A DNA stretch of 64,000 nucleotides from an uncultured Dehalococcoidales bacterium (GTDB lineage Bacteria; Chloroflexota; Dehalococcoidia; UBA1151; UBA1328), in the NCBI GenBank assembly GCA_905614375.1, contig CAJQSP010000030.1:1-64000 (forward strand), given 5' to 3'. The translations under genes were made by a program, and so were the position numbers. Below, piece after piece: positions 15,718-25,552 of the stretch (positions are counted from its first letter, which is position 1; every line of letters starts with the position of its first letter). The notes under the pieces were generated by a model. It did no database searches. It was not told the origin of the DNA and worked only from the letters and a program-made list of their open reading frames with translations.

Positions 15718-17496
15718 CTATGTCTTCGAAACCAATGGCATTAGAAGCCGTGACGGTTTTTCCGAATTGTGGAACACGGTCTGCTTGGCGATCTTCAGTT
15801 CGGCATCAGACCAGAAATCTTTACCAGTGTTGTGATTTCTATCGAAGTTAGGGAAGTCGGAGCTCGACACATCAAGCCGCAGACTTTGTCCCGGCTGTAA
15901 TTCGATTCCTACTGGGTTCAGTTTAATCGTGTACTTATATGGAATGTTTGGCTCCAACAGTATTTCTTCATCGAATCCATCACGGTATCTAGCTCGCATA
16001 ACTCCGTAAGTGAGATTTACTGCCAGTCCGCTCTTTTCTACGACAACGAGCTTGGCTGTCCAATCAGTATCAAGGGCATCTGAAGTCGCCCACAATTCCA
16101 ATGCAACAGGGCCTATAAATCTCGTTGGCGATTCAAAGGGTTCAGTTTGGTACACCAATACGTCGATTCGGCTGTCCAGCGGCTTTTGGTCGCGTGGCAT
16201 CGCCTGAGCATCAATATCCATCACGCTCATTACAGGATCGCGTGGATCGTAGGAATATGTATCGGGGTTTTCCGAGGATGGCTGGTATTTAGACAACGAG
16301 CCGTCGCCGCGCGGAGTGTTGGCTAAACCGTTGCTATGCAGGTAGTACGGTACCGTTTCAGCTCGGTTTAAAGGCCACTCGTTTTCGAACGTCCACTCGT
16401 TCGCTCCGAGTATGAACAGCTTTACCCCAGGTTCAGTGCCAATTCCGTCATCAATGCCTTTGAACTGGTAGTCGTACCAGCGCAGTATTAGGTTCTCCCA
16501 TGTTTCTTCGGCCTGCGGACCGTAATCGATTGGTCCGAGGTCTCGATTCAGCGTGGTCATCATGTGTGACCACGGCCCGACGACCATTCTGTGCTGACCA
16601 CGTAGATGCTCCGGTCCATTGGTTTCTAGGCCCGTGTACTGGTGAACCGTGCCGATTACGCGATCCCACCAGCCGGTGAACATTCCTGCGGGTACGTTAA
16701 TTTTTGGGTGTACAGCGTCGAAGTTCCACATCTCGAGATTTTGTTCTTTGTAGTACACCTTGAGCTGTGGAGTTAAACCTGAGAACGGTTCGTCTGGCAT
16801 GTCGCTGAACGGCAAGTACCAAATCCATTTGCCACGTTCGATGGAGCGCCACTGATTTACAGCATCGACCGGAGACTGTGGCCCGTGATTTGCACCCGAT
16901 CGACGGCGCATATCTGCGGCCATCATGTAGGTCCATTCAAGCCTACGACCGGTTTCGAAAATACCGAAGTTCATGTCGAGCGATTTCGTACCCATTCCAC
17001 TGGCGTGAATCGCTTTGAGTGATGGTGGTTGCAATTCTGCCATTCGCCACGATGTCCAAGCGTCGTAGGAGTGGCCCCAAGTGCCGATTTGGCCGTCAGA
17101 ATGTTTTAGATTCGCTGCCCACTCAACCGTATCGTACCCATCTTCGGCGTCTCCAGTGAGTGAGTTTTCCATGAACTGCCATTTGAAGTCGCCTTCGGAG
17201 TCGTATCGTCCGCGCATGTCCTGGCAAATCACCGTATAACCACGTTCAGCAAGGTTGCGAGCAGTATGGATGTACCGAGGGTTGAGTTTCCAGTAAGGCG
17301 TTCTGAGAAGCAATACGGGGTGCTGCCCGCCATCGTCAGGACGATAGATGTCTGCTTTGAGTACGCTGCCATCTCTCATCTCTGCTGAAACATTGTCCTG
17401 AGTTATTAGGGAGGTCAATATGGAAGCGCTCGTTAATTGCCGATATGGATTGATTGAGTGATTGCGAAGCGTAACGAACACCCGAAGAAATGTCAT
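15718..17496 (-). CDS. CocE/NonD-type X-Pro dipeptidyl-peptidase family hydrolase
   Basis: An alpha/beta hydrolase of the S15/CocE family (592 codons). The first domain begins near MRDGSVLKADIYRP and contains LLLRTPYW, the oxyanion region DMRGRYDSEG and the nucleophile elbow GHSYDAW (usually GxSYxG). The C-terminal jelly-roll domain is recognisable from PVALELWATSDALDTDW and PGQSLRLDVSSSDFPNFDRN. It hydrolyses an ester or N-terminal peptide bond; substrate unknown. The first 25-40 residues look unlike the family, so the true start is probably internal (for example near residue 26-40). It converges with the ABC operon, 32 bases away. Confidence 0.9.
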   Translation of the reverse strand: MTFLRVFVTLRNHSINPYRQLTSASILTSLITQDNVSAEMRDGSVLKADIYRPDDGGQHPVLLLRTPYWKLNPRYIHTARNLAERGYTVICQDMRGRYDSEGDFKWQFMENSLTGDAEDGYDTVEWAANLKHSDGQIGTWGHSYDAWTSWRMAELQPPSLKAIHASGMGTKSLDMNFGIFETGRRLEWTYMMAADMRRRSGANHGPQSPVDAVNQWRSIERGKWIWYLPFSDMPDEPFSGLTPQLKVYYKEQNLEMWNFDAVHPKINVPAGMFTGWWDRVIGTVHQYTGLETNGPEHLRGQHRMVVGPWSHMMTTLNRDLGPIDYGPQAEETWENLILRWYDYQFKGIDDGIGTEPGVKLFILGANEWTFENEWPLNRAETVPYYLHSNGLANTPRGDGSLSKYQPSSENPDTYSYDPRDPVMSVMDIDAQAMPRDQKPLDSRIDVLVYQTEPFESPTRFIGPVALELWATSDALDTDWTAKLVVVEKSGLAVNLTYGVMRARYRDGFDEEILLEPNIPYKYTIKLNPVGIELQPGQSLRLDVSSSDFPNFDRNHNTGKDFWSDAELKIAKQTVFHNSEKPSRLLMPLVSKT

Positions 17497-18031
17497 CCTG
17501 AATTCAAATTTCGACGATTCTCATAACTAACTGTCCTCATTCGCTTCGGAGGAAGACGTGGACGAGATTGCAACACACTACTAATTCGTACGACTACCCG
17601 TAGAGCTAACGAAGTTATCCTTCCTCTCAGAGTGGAATGGAGTTCGAGGGTAGGGGATTGCGATGCGGAGTCGAGTCATCTTTTTACCAGCGTGATTAAC
17701 GCCAATTTGCCGCGAAGCTGAGTCGTTAGACGACGATGAAACGTAACGAGAGCGACTAACAAGACCAAGTCCAGTGCCACGCATCCTTAAGAAGCTAAAG
17801 ATTGAGACGCGCTCTACGGCTAGCCTGAAGATGGCCTGTGTCCGAGAGGTTTCTGCCCGGTGAATACTCTCTAACACACTGCCAACTCGAAAAAGCAGGT
17901 TTTGGCAAACGGGCTTAACTAAAAACACCGTCTGAGTAAATGCACCCAGGCGGTGTTTTTAGTTATTACGTAATCGGGGAATAGGCCACTTATACAACTC
18001 CGTATGTGACCAGACCGAATATTTGGATGGC
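17497..18031. other. Intergenic stretch with a strong hairpin, no gene recognised
   Basis: About 535 bases between two minus-strand genes. A minus-strand frame at 17581-17928 exists, but its GTG lies inside the hairpin listed below and its product is an R/S-rich sequence without family features, so I do not call it. No tRNA, tmRNA or RNase P signature was found on either strand. Confidence 0.45.
17916..17965 (-). terminator. Long perfect hairpin downstream of the ThDP enzyme gene
   Basis: TAACTAAAAACACCG (17916-17930) and CGGTGTTTTTAGTTA (17951-17965) are exact inverted repeats. Pairing can continue inward as TCTG/CAGG with one G-U, giving about 19 bp around a 12-base loop. It lies 67 bases after the stop of the minus-strand gene ending at 18032. 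The T5 tract lies within the arm, so it resembles a bidirectional intrinsic terminator. Confidence 0.6.
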
Positions 18032-19669
18032 TTACCTGCCGAAGAAGGACTTGCGTGACTCGTAGTTCGACTTCACGTCGATCAACACAGTCTTACCTTC
18101 ATCATTCAACTGGCGCGCTTTCATGATTGCAGGCCCTAGTTCCTCTGGCTTCGAAACAGGCAGTCCAACGCCGCCCATGCCTTCAGTGATCTTTGCGTAA
18201 TCACCTTCCATGAAGGAAACGTCGTGCTGCTCACGAGCAGTAGGGAACCCGCCTGGGTAAGTAGCCATGCCACCGTTGTTTAGAAGAACTGTGGTGATAG
18301 GCAGACCCATTCGAGCTGCAGCAGCTGTGTCGGTACCCGACATGCCCCATGCACCGTCTCCCATGTAGTTCAGGCAGAACTTGCTAGGGTCGGCGAGCTT
18401 CGCACCGATCATTAGCGGGATACCGAAACCGAGGTGAGTCGTTTTACCCCAGCCGATGTAGCTGTTAGGAGAAGTGGCTGTGTAGAACGGAACCATGCAG
18501 TCACGAGGCCCACCAGCGTCGTGTGTTACGACACTGTTATCGTGATCGAGGTTCTTGTTGATCTCGTTGATTACTCGGTATGGGTTCAGAGGAGCTTCAT
18601 CGGAATTGAGAATTGGTGACCATTCAGCCATCCACTTCTCTCTAACAGCGGCGATGTGTGATGCAACTCCCGTGTCACGTCCACCCTCGCCGATCTGAGC
18701 CTTTACCTCTTCTATCAGTGCCTGAAGAGTCAGCTTAGCGTCACCGATCAGACCAATGTCTGACGGAGTTCCCTTGTTCACGTCTTCGTTATTGATCGTG
18801 TTGTGGATGATCTTCTTGCCAGCCGGAACCTTGCGTGTGTAGCTGTTATTCGAAAGGCTTGTACCGATACCGATGATTACATCGCTCTCAGTGATCCATT
18901 CGTACGCCGGACCAGTTGTTGCGCCACTACCAGCGCCAAGCGCGAGCGGGAGTCGCTCATCGTATCCCGACTTACCTTCCATAGTGGTGAACACTGGAAT
19001 GTCGGTAAGTGTTGCGAACTCAGTGAGTTCAGGAGAAGCCTGAGACATTAGAACACCGCTGCCTGCCCAGATCATAGGGCGATCGGCTGCGAGCAACATC
19101 TTGACGGCATCTTGAATATCGGTCTTTGACGGAACTGACTTGCTGGCAATCGGCGACTTATAGTCGAGAGCGTCAGCAGGTACTTCCATTGCACAAATAT
19201 CGAGAGTCATTTCGACAACTACGGGACCACCGTTACCGTTACGGAGCGCCTGGAACGCTCGTCGCATCACATCTTTGATCTGTGATGGCGTATCGATGGT
19301 TTGAACTGACTTAGTCACACCAGACCAATTGTCTCTTGCCGAGAAGTTTGGGCGCACGTGTCGTTGTTCGAGCGGGTATCCGCCTGGCAGTACAAGGATT
19401 GGAACATTGTCGCCGAATGCCTGCGACAGACCACCCATAGAGTTTTCAGATCCTGCTGCGTGCTGCATAGCAACAACACCGAATTTATTGCCATTGTGCA
19501 TTCGGCTGTAGCCGTCGGCAGCCATGACGGCGCCGCGCTCATGCCTGAACATCACAGGTCTGATTCCTGCTTTCGACGCTTCTTCGATCAATGCATTGCT
19601 AGGGAAGCAAGTCATTTCTGTTACGCCCTCTTGTTTGAGGATCTGGGCGATGAACTCTGTTCCGTTCAT
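18032..19669 (-). CDS. ThDP-dependent acetolactate synthase-like enzyme
   Basis: A 545-residue ThDP enzyme of the acetohydroxyacid synthase/benzoylformate decarboxylase type. Glu44 in FRHERGAVMAADGYSR is the conserved glutamate activating the cofactor. The ThDP/Mg motif GDGAWGMSGTD...LLNNGG lies near residues 435-465, and the central domain carries WAGSGVL and GIGTSLS. There is no adjacent regulatory subunit, and the gene stands among catabolic genes, so it more likely carboligates or decarboxylates a 2-oxo acid in degradation than makes branched-chain amino acids. A second, different paralog lies at 35342-36997. A strong hairpin follows the gene. Confidence 0.92.
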   Translation of the reverse strand: MNGTEFIAQILKQEGVTEMTCFPSNALIEEASKAGIRPVMFRHERGAVMAADGYSRMHNGNKFGVVAMQHAAGSENSMGGLSQAFGDNVPILVLPGGYPLEQRHVRPNFSARDNWSGVTKSVQTIDTPSQIKDVMRRAFQALRNGNGGPVVVEMTLDICAMEVPADALDYKSPIASKSVPSKTDIQDAVKMLLAADRPMIWAGSGVLMSQASPELTEFATLTDIPVFTTMEGKSGYDERLPLALGAGSGATTGPAYEWITESDVIIGIGTSLSNNSYTRKVPAGKKIIHNTINNEDVNKGTPSDIGLIGDAKLTLQALIEEVKAQIGEGGRDTGVASHIAAVREKWMAEWSPILNSDEAPLNPYRVINEINKNLDHDNSVVTHDAGGPRDCMVPFYTATSPNSYIGWGKTTHLGFGIPLMIGAKLADPSKFCLNYMGDGAWGMSGTDTAAAARMGLPITTVLLNNGGMATYPGGFPTAREQHDVSFMEGDYAKITEGMGGVGLPVSKPEELGPAIMKARQLNDEGKTVLIDVKSNYESRKSFFGR

Positions 19670-20445
19670 TCAAAATCTCCGTATTTACCCCGGTTAATCC
19701 ACATTGGGATCCGGCTTGACCACGAATCTTTGTTGTCCGAGGTGTGGCGATTCTAGTCCTGTCGGCGGACTACTACAAAACTCTGTGTAGGAATTTTTGA
19801 TGAACATGGGATGCTGAATGTGGGCATATTTCGGCGTGAAACTACTGAGTTGTACTGGATTGAGACCAATGGCTCGAAATCGGTGAGGTTTCTTACTCAG
19901 TCAATCATAAGGAATTTGCGCGCCGGGTACAATTGGATAACGAACCTGAGGAGGGGAGACGATACCTAATGTTGGGAGCACGGTTTGGGCGAACATCAAT
20001 AGTAGTAACAGACCGATAACTCCTAACAGTTCGAAAAGATGACAAATGCTTCATCAAAAACCTTTATCTGTAGATCGAGATCAAATCCGATCTTTTCAAG
20101 CTATTCAAGCGGTGAAAACGGATTTAATCGGTCTGCTCAGCGAAAGGCAACGTAGATGGTGCAGAACTCAAAACGTGTTGAGCGAGGACTGAAAGCTACT
20201 TAAGCATTGGCTAAGAGTCACCACACAGTTGGCCGGAACCTAACCAATACTTACTAGGACATACAGTGAAATAACCGTTTGGTTTTGAGCGAGATGAGAT
20301 CAGTTGATTCAACAGGCTTTTTTTCTTAGCCAAATCCAAATAATGATGCGTTCTTGGTTCTTCAGAGAGACCTTACGCAGGTAGTATGCTTTCCGAAACA
20401 AAACCATTTGTTCCTTATATTTTAAACCTTCAAGGGAGCCTGACT
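19670..20445. other. Long intergenic region, no confident gene
   Basis: About 775 bases between divergently transcribed genes, probably holding both promoters. On the minus strand 19901-20050 is open and reads as a membrane-segment-like peptide (ELLGVIGLLLLLMFAQTVL followed by a Pro-rich tail), but it lacks a proper start codon. It may be a fragment of a decayed membrane protein or chance. No RNA gene was recognised. Confidence 0.4.
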
Positions 20446-21162
20446 ATGGGTGCCACGACTGGCCCACTGTCTGAAGAGCTGCTTGCTCAGCTTAGGAAGA
20501 TCGACACTCCAACTATTGCCAACGCACTTGAGTTGATGGACATCCGGCCGCGTACTGAAGGATTTCTACGACCAGAAATCAAGTCGCAATCGCCCGTAAC
20601 CGAAACATTTGTCGGCTACGCAGTTACCGGAGTCATCTCCGCACGACAAAAATCTCCGAATGCCCTTGAGCGTAGTGATTACTATCAGGCAATTTTGGAT
20701 ATCCCTTCACCGAGGATGATCGTCTTCCACGATTTGGATTATCCAGACACGATTGGATCTTACTGGGGCGAAATTCAGGGCAACATAGCTCTTGGATTGG
20801 ACTGTGTAGGGGTCATCACCGATGGTGGAGTACGTGATATCAAAGAAGCCGAAGAAATGGGATTTCCGTTTTGGGCGAAAGAAGTACTTGTTTCGCACGG
20901 TTACGTTCATGGTGTGGCATACAACGTGCCAGTTGACGTCGGTGGGGTTTACATTCAGCCGAGCGATCTGATTGCTGCCGATTTGCACGGTGCTATCCAC
21001 ATCCCACTCGATGCGGCTTTACGACTTCCGGACGCCGCGGCTGCTCTCGCAGATCAGGAAGACGCTGTTATTAGCGTTGCGCGATCGGGAAATGTGACTG
21101 TCGACTCATTGACTGAAGCCTGGGCCGAATCTGCTCGTCGCGGTGCGAAGAACAGCTACTAG
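20446..21162 (+). CDS. RraA / HMG aldolase-like protein
   Basis: A 238-residue RraA-superfamily protein. The start is the ATG at 20446, preceded by AAGGGAG at suitable distance; an upstream ATG at 20386 would add 20 unlike residues. Family segments include IDTPTIANALE near the N-terminus and the catalytic/ligand loop GVITDGGVRDIKEAEEMGFPFWAK. Members include 4-hydroxy-4-methyl-2-oxoglutarate aldolase and oxaloacetate decarboxylases as well as the RNase E inhibitor. In this catabolic setting, a class II pyruvate aldolase or decarboxylase activity is likelier than RNase regulation. Confidence 0.9.
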   Translation: MGATTGPLSEELLAQLRKIDTPTIANALELMDIRPRTEGFLRPEIKSQSPVTETFVGYAVTGVISARQKSPNALERSDYYQAILDIPSPRMIVFHDLDYPDTIGSYWGEIQGNIALGLDCVGVITDGGVRDIKEAEEMGFPFWAKEVLVSHGYVHGVAYNVPVDVGGVYIQPSDLIAADLHGAIHIPLDAALRLPDAAAALADQEDAVISVARSGNVTVDSLTEAWAESARRGAKNSY

Positions 21163-21343
21163 TTCTCACCTGTCTGCCGAAGATTTTGGAAAGAACGACC
21201 GAGCATCTTGCTCCGTTGTTCTATTTAAGTTGCAAATCAAGTAGCGTTTTTTACTAAATATCGTTAACAATCACACGATTTGATTTGAGACACTTAATAC
21301 AAGGTTCACACTCGTATTTTCTGTATTGGAACATTCTTACTCA

Positions 21344-22909
21344 ATGATCGTTGTCGAAAACCTAACTAAGTCCTTTGGCGGCCGAGATCTACTCTCGACA
21401 GTCTCATTCAGTGTGTCTTCACACGAAAAAGTTGGCGTTGTTGGCGCCAACGGGTCAGGGAAGACGACCCTTTTGAAGATGATCGCCGGAGACGAACCGG
21501 CTAGCGGCGGACAGATCAATATTTCCGAAGGTGAGATGGCATACCTTCATCAAGAGTCGGATGTTGAACTCGATCGGTCTCTCGGCGAAGAGATGTGGAC
21601 TGCACTTCCGATCGTGAACGCTTTACGTAAACGGATGGATGAGATCGACGCGTTACTCGTTATGGAAGACGGCGATAGTCAGGCTTTAGTCATCGAGCTT
21701 GGCGATGCCCAAGATCAGTTCCGTTTACTCGGTGGAAACGGTGTTGATTCCACTATCGCTCGAGTGACTAGCGGTTTGGGCTTTAGTTCCGGCGACATCG
21801 AAAAGTCCTGTGGCGATTTTTCCGGTGGTTGGCGTATGCGTATTTCACTGGCCAAAATATTGATCAGACGTGAAGCTCACCTCCTTCTCGACGAACCAAC
21901 GAACCACCTTGATTCTGTGTCGAAAGACTGGCTGGCTGACGAACTTGCGGGATATCCCGGTGCCATTCTGGTGGTTACCCATGATCAAGATTTTCTTCAG
22001 AAGGTTGCAACTCGTATTCTCGATGTTGAACATGGAAGTGTTCAGTCGTATCCGGGAACGTTTTCCGAGTATCAACGCGGAAAAGAAACTCGCATGGCGC
22101 AGTTAGATGCTCAGGCAAGTCGACAGGAACGAGAAGTCGCTAGACAAGAGCAGTTCATCGACCGATTCCGCTCGAAAGCCACGAAGGCAAAACAGGTTCA
22201 AAGCAGGATCAAAGCGTTGGACAAGATGGATCGAGTTGACCGTATGGTCACTTCGAAGGCGACCAAATTTCAGATCAAATCATCTGGCAGAGTCGAACGT
22301 ATCGTGATGAGGGCGGATGGCATTTCACATGACTGGGATGATTCTCCGGCACTGCTCGATGTGTCGTTTGAAGTTGAACGCGGCCAGAAGATAGCTTTGA
22401 TAGGTCACAACGGCGGTGGCAAGAGCACGTTATTGCGCATCCTCGCAGGAGAAGTTATTCCTTCAGAGGGCGATATCAACTGGGCTGAACGAGCCAACCG
22501 TGGTTACTACGCTCAGCATCAAGACGAGTCGTTGAACCCAAATGTGACAGTACTCGATGCTGTTCGAGAGTCTGCGCAAGATCAACCAGACGGTGCGCTG
22601 CGTGGCATCCTAGGTCGTTTCCTATTTTCCTCAGACGACGTTTACAAGATGGTTCGAATGCTGTCTGGTGGCGAAAAGAGTCGAGTCGCTCTAGCGAAAT
22701 TTCTCGTGCAGCCGAACAATGTACTGCTGCTCGACGAACCCACGAACCATTTAGACGCAGCTACCCGTGAAGAACTTTTGAGCGCGCTGGGTGATTACGA
22801 CGGAACGATAATCTGTGCAAGTCATGACCCAGCAATCGTCGAAGAGATCGCGACGCACGTGTACACCGTCGAACATGGCGAACTTTCACTTAGCAACATT
22901 CACGCCTAA
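21344..22909 (+). CDS. ABC-F family ATPase
   Basis: A 521-residue soluble protein with two ATP-binding domains joined by a charged linker, as in ABC-F translation factors (EttA/Uup/YbiT type). First domain: Walker A GANGSGKTT, signature SGGWRMR, Walker B LLLDEPTNHLD. Linker: RQEREVARQEQFIDRFRSKATK. Second domain: GHNGGGKSTL, LSGGEKSR and LLLDEPTNHLD. There are no membrane segments. The start is taken as the ATG at 21344, because MIVVENLTKSF is the normal N-terminus. It probably acts on stalled ribosomes; subfamily assignment is uncertain. Confidence 0.95.
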   Translation: MIVVENLTKSFGGRDLLSTVSFSVSSHEKVGVVGANGSGKTTLLKMIAGDEPASGGQINISEGEMAYLHQESDVELDRSLGEEMWTALPIVNALRKRMDEIDALLVMEDGDSQALVIELGDAQDQFRLLGGNGVDSTIARVTSGLGFSSGDIEKSCGDFSGGWRMRISLAKILIRREAHLLLDEPTNHLDSVSKDWLADELAGYPGAILVVTHDQDFLQKVATRILDVEHGSVQSYPGTFSEYQRGKETRMAQLDAQASRQEREVARQEQFIDRFRSKATKAKQVQSRIKALDKMDRVDRMVTSKATKFQIKSSGRVERIVMRADGISHDWDDSPALLDVSFEVERGQKIALIGHNGGGKSTLLRILAGEVIPSEGDINWAERANRGYYAQHQDESLNPNVTVLDAVRESAQDQPDGALRGILGRFLFSSDDVYKMVRMLSGGEKSRVALAKFLVQPNNVLLLDEPTNHLDAATREELLSALGDYDGTIICASHDPAIVEEIATHVYTVEHGELSLSNIHA

Positions 22910-22942
22910 ACGATCGTCTCTAATCTAGCTTGGTTTTTTTCG

Positions 22943-23260
22943 CTATTTGTTCTGAACTGATTCGACCGGGTTTACAGTCACTCGGTGAAGCGGTACGTCG
23001 CCTGTGTTGATGAACTGGTGACGAACGCCGCCCGGAACTAACACGGCATCGCCCGTCTTCACTGGATATTCCTTACCCCCGCACACCAAGATTCCAGCAC
23101 CTTCAGTGATAAATGCTTGGTGTTCCCACTCGTGCACGTGATTTGGACTCGATTCCCCAGGGCCATGCTTTACGTACAGCATCACATAAGATGACACACC
23201 GTCGGCGGGGCCAAGTAGTGGGTTTGATGCGCCCTGTTCGTTGCGTATTACTGGTTCCAT
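22943..23260 (-). CDS. Small cupin-domain protein
   Basis: A 105-residue single cupin. The metal-binding motif appears as NHVHEWEHQAFITEG, with the second motif PGGVRHQFINTG downstream. The ATG at 23260 is chosen because an upstream frame would run into the neighbouring subunit-3 gene. It is the last gene of a minus-strand unit with the GMC oxidoreductase and its subunit-3-like partner. It may be a metal-dependent enzyme or sugar-binding cupin acting on the same substrate; no specific function can be read. Confidence 0.88.
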   Translation of the reverse strand: MEPVIRNEQGASNPLLGPADGVSSYVMLYVKHGPGESSPNHVHEWEHQAFITEGAGILVCGGKEYPVKTGDAVLVPGGVRHQFINTGDVPLHRVTVNPVESVQNK

Positions 23261-23312
23261 TTTGTGTTTCTTTCTTTGGTCTGTATGTAGATCGGTGTCG
23301 ATTAGGTGAAAA

Positions 23313-23759
23313 CTAAACTTGTCGCCAGAACGGTTTTCTTTTGCGTTGCGTATCGAGTATCGAATCATCCCACGGCTCCATCGTGTTTCCTTCTGGTTGA
23401 GGAGTACGACCGCTCCATCCGATTCGTTTGTGAACCCGAGCGTCCTTGTAGTAGACGATGTAGCAGATGGTGAGTAACGATTTAAATAATGCCGGTTCGG
23501 CTGATTCGAAGTTCTTTATCACCGTATCTTGAGCTACACCGTCGAGCGAAATGAACTCTGAATTGGCTGATTCGAACATCTGCATCGCATTAGTGAAAAT
23601 GCCGTGAAACCTAGCTTGCTGCCCCGCTAATCGCACTATTTCAGTTGTCAAGCCCATTTTTCCAGCCGAGGGTACACCCCCCACTGACGGGATGAGACGG
23701 TCAAGAATGGCAGCCAATAGATCTTCGTTGATGTTCGTGATTGAAGTGTTGTTGGTCAT
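23313..23759 (-). CDS. Gluconate 2-dehydrogenase subunit 3-like protein
   Basis: A 148-residue protein of the gluconate 2-dehydrogenase subunit 3 family, the small partner of periplasmic-type GMC sugar dehydrogenases. It shows the early LLAAILDRLIPSVGG segment and a C-terminal YYKDARVHKRIGWSGRTPQPEG segment. No twin-arginine signal peptide is evident, unlike many relatives. Its stop-to-start distance to the GMC gene upstream is only four bases, so the two are translated together and presumably form one complex. Confidence 0.88.
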   Translation of the reverse strand: MTNNTSITNINEDLLAAILDRLIPSVGGVPSAGKMGLTTEIVRLAGQQARFHGIFTNAMQMFESANSEFISLDGVAQDTVIKNFESAEPALFKSLLTICYIVYYKDARVHKRIGWSGRTPQPEGNTMEPWDDSILDTQRKRKPFWRQV

Positions 23760-23763
23760 GAAG

Positions 23764-25389
23764 TTATCCCTTCAAATCCTGTCGATGCTGAACAATGTAA
23801 TCAGCAGTTCTGAGCGCCAGTGCTTGAATCGTTGGTGTCGGATTCACGGCTGCACTCGTTACGAACACGCTGCCGTCAATGACGAACAAATTATCGACGT
23901 CATGGGATTGCCCCCATTTGTCAACCACCGACTTATCTGGATCATTGCCCATGCGAGCAGTTCCCATGAGATGCCAGCCTGACTGTCGCATCATCGGGTC
24001 GACGAAGATATCTTCTGCACCGGCGGCTTCGAGGGCTTTTTTGGCGTTTTCGATAGCGTGGTCAAGTTGATCGCGAGAATTTTTGCTCAATGTGTAGTTG
24101 AGTCGCGGGGCCGGGATTCCGTCTGAGTCGGTCAATTCAGGGTCTAGATCGATTGTGTTGTGCTGTTCGGGTAGATCTTCACCAATCACCGCCATTGCCA
24201 TAACGCTTCCGAGTCGCTTCTCAAGTTCTTCGTGATGACCTTCGCCCCAAGGGACAGGATCTCGGAAGCCACCGTTGGCGATCCAAGCCGGGCCTAGACT
24301 TCTTTGGAATTGATAGGTATAACCTCGCACGAAACCACGACTCTTGTCGGTTTCGTAAAACTCCTGGCTCAGACCAATGTTGCCAAGAGGACCCTGCCAC
24401 GTATCCATCTTTTCAGGGAAGGTTCCCGAGATCATGGCGAACGGGTGGAACATTAGATTCTTCCCTAATAGACCGCTCGAATTCGATAGACCGCTGGGGT
24501 GAGACTCAGAACCCGAATTTAATAGCAGGCGGGGAGTGCCAATACCGTTGGCTGCCATGATGACAGCCCGTGCACTTAGATGCTGTTCGTTTCCCTTGGA
24601 ATCGATGTAGTCAGCACCAGTAGCTCGTCCTGACTCATTTGTGGTGATTCGTCTGACCCTTGCACCCGTTTCTATAGTTGCTCCACTTCGAAGAGCACGT
24701 GGCCAGTAGGTGATATCTGTGCTGGATTTGGCTCGCTGGTAGCAACCCATGTGGTTGTGTCCACAGAAATTACAGGCGTCCCGGCCTTCGCCGTATCGTT
24801 GGGAATTGATGTAGCTATCGGACGGCCACCAATGCCAACCCAGCTTCTCGAATCCGCTGATTAGCTTCCTTCCATCATTGCCGATCGGTAGGGGTGGCAT
24901 CTGTCGTGGACTTCGTGGTGGATTCGCAGGATCGCCATTAATGCCTGAGCAACCCATCACCTCATCGTTCAGATCATAGAATTCTTCGAGCTCGTCGTAA
25001 GAAATAGGCCAATCGTCGGCTACTCCATCGAGTGTTTTCACCCTGAAATCGGAAGGGTGGAACCGCGGGGTATGGGCGGTCCAAAGAATCGTGCTCCCGC
25101 CAACGCCGTTGAACATTACAGGGGTAACCGGTGAGTTTGAATCGTTCACCGGATAATCTTCGTCGCGTTGCCGAACGTTAGGGTCAGGCGCCCAGTTCGT
25201 CAGCATCTCAAATTCATAATCCTTAGAGGCTGAAGCGTATTTGGAAGGATCCTGCCAGTAGCCCTGTTCGAGGCATTTGACGTTAAAGCCCGCTTCGGCT
25301 AACCAAGCCGTCGCAGCTCCGCCCGATGCACCGGCGCCGATAACCAATATGTCTACGGTTTCTTGGCTAGAGTCTTTACTTGTGATCAT
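23764..25389 (-). CDS. GMC-family oxidoreductase (sugar dehydrogenase large subunit)
   Basis: A 541-residue FAD-dependent glucose-methanol-choline oxidoreductase. The N-terminal FAD motif DILVIGAGASGGAATAWLAEAG is visible near residues 14-34 (written here only in part), and the C-terminal catalytic region has HLMGTARMG with the active-site His and VNPTPTIQALALR with the Asn. Similarity is greatest to gluconate 2-dehydrogenase flavoprotein-like enzymes, matching the adjacent subunit 3. A cysteine cluster (DACNFCGHNHMGC) near residue 205 is unusual and could bind metal. Likely reaction: oxidation of a sugar or sugar acid to the keto form. Confidence 0.93.
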   Translation of the reverse strand: MITSKDSSQETVDILVIGAGASGGAATAWLAEAGFNVKCLEQGYWQDPSKYASASKDYEFEMLTNWAPDPNVRQRDEDYPVNDSNSPVTPVMFNGVGGSTILWTAHTPRFHPSDFRVKTLDGVADDWPISYDELEEFYDLNDEVMGCSGINGDPANPPRSPRQMPPLPIGNDGRKLISGFEKLGWHWWPSDSYINSQRYGEGRDACNFCGHNHMGCYQRAKSSTDITYWPRALRSGATIETGARVRRITTNESGRATGADYIDSKGNEQHLSARAVIMAANGIGTPRLLLNSGSESHPSGLSNSSGLLGKNLMFHPFAMISGTFPEKMDTWQGPLGNIGLSQEFYETDKSRGFVRGYTYQFQRSLGPAWIANGGFRDPVPWGEGHHEELEKRLGSVMAMAVIGEDLPEQHNTIDLDPELTDSDGIPAPRLNYTLSKNSRDQLDHAIENAKKALEAAGAEDIFVDPMMRQSGWHLMGTARMGNDPDKSVVDKWGQSHDVDNLFVIDGSVFVTSAAVNPTPTIQALALRTADYIVQHRQDLKG

Positions 25390-25552
25390 GTGAACTTTCT
25401 TGCTTTGACTGTCATAGGTCGAATATCAAAATTCGCCTACGGGTGGCAGTGTACGCGTGTTTCGAATGATGTAAAAAGCCCTAACTAGCCACTAAACCAC
25501 CAACGATAGATGTATGATTTGCCGGCCTCAGATGAACTAACAGGAGAATCAG

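Noticed and set aside
17581..17928. Minus-strand 115-codon frame
   Set aside because: Its GTG lies inside the hairpin, the product is R/S-rich without family features, and no ribosome site is seen.
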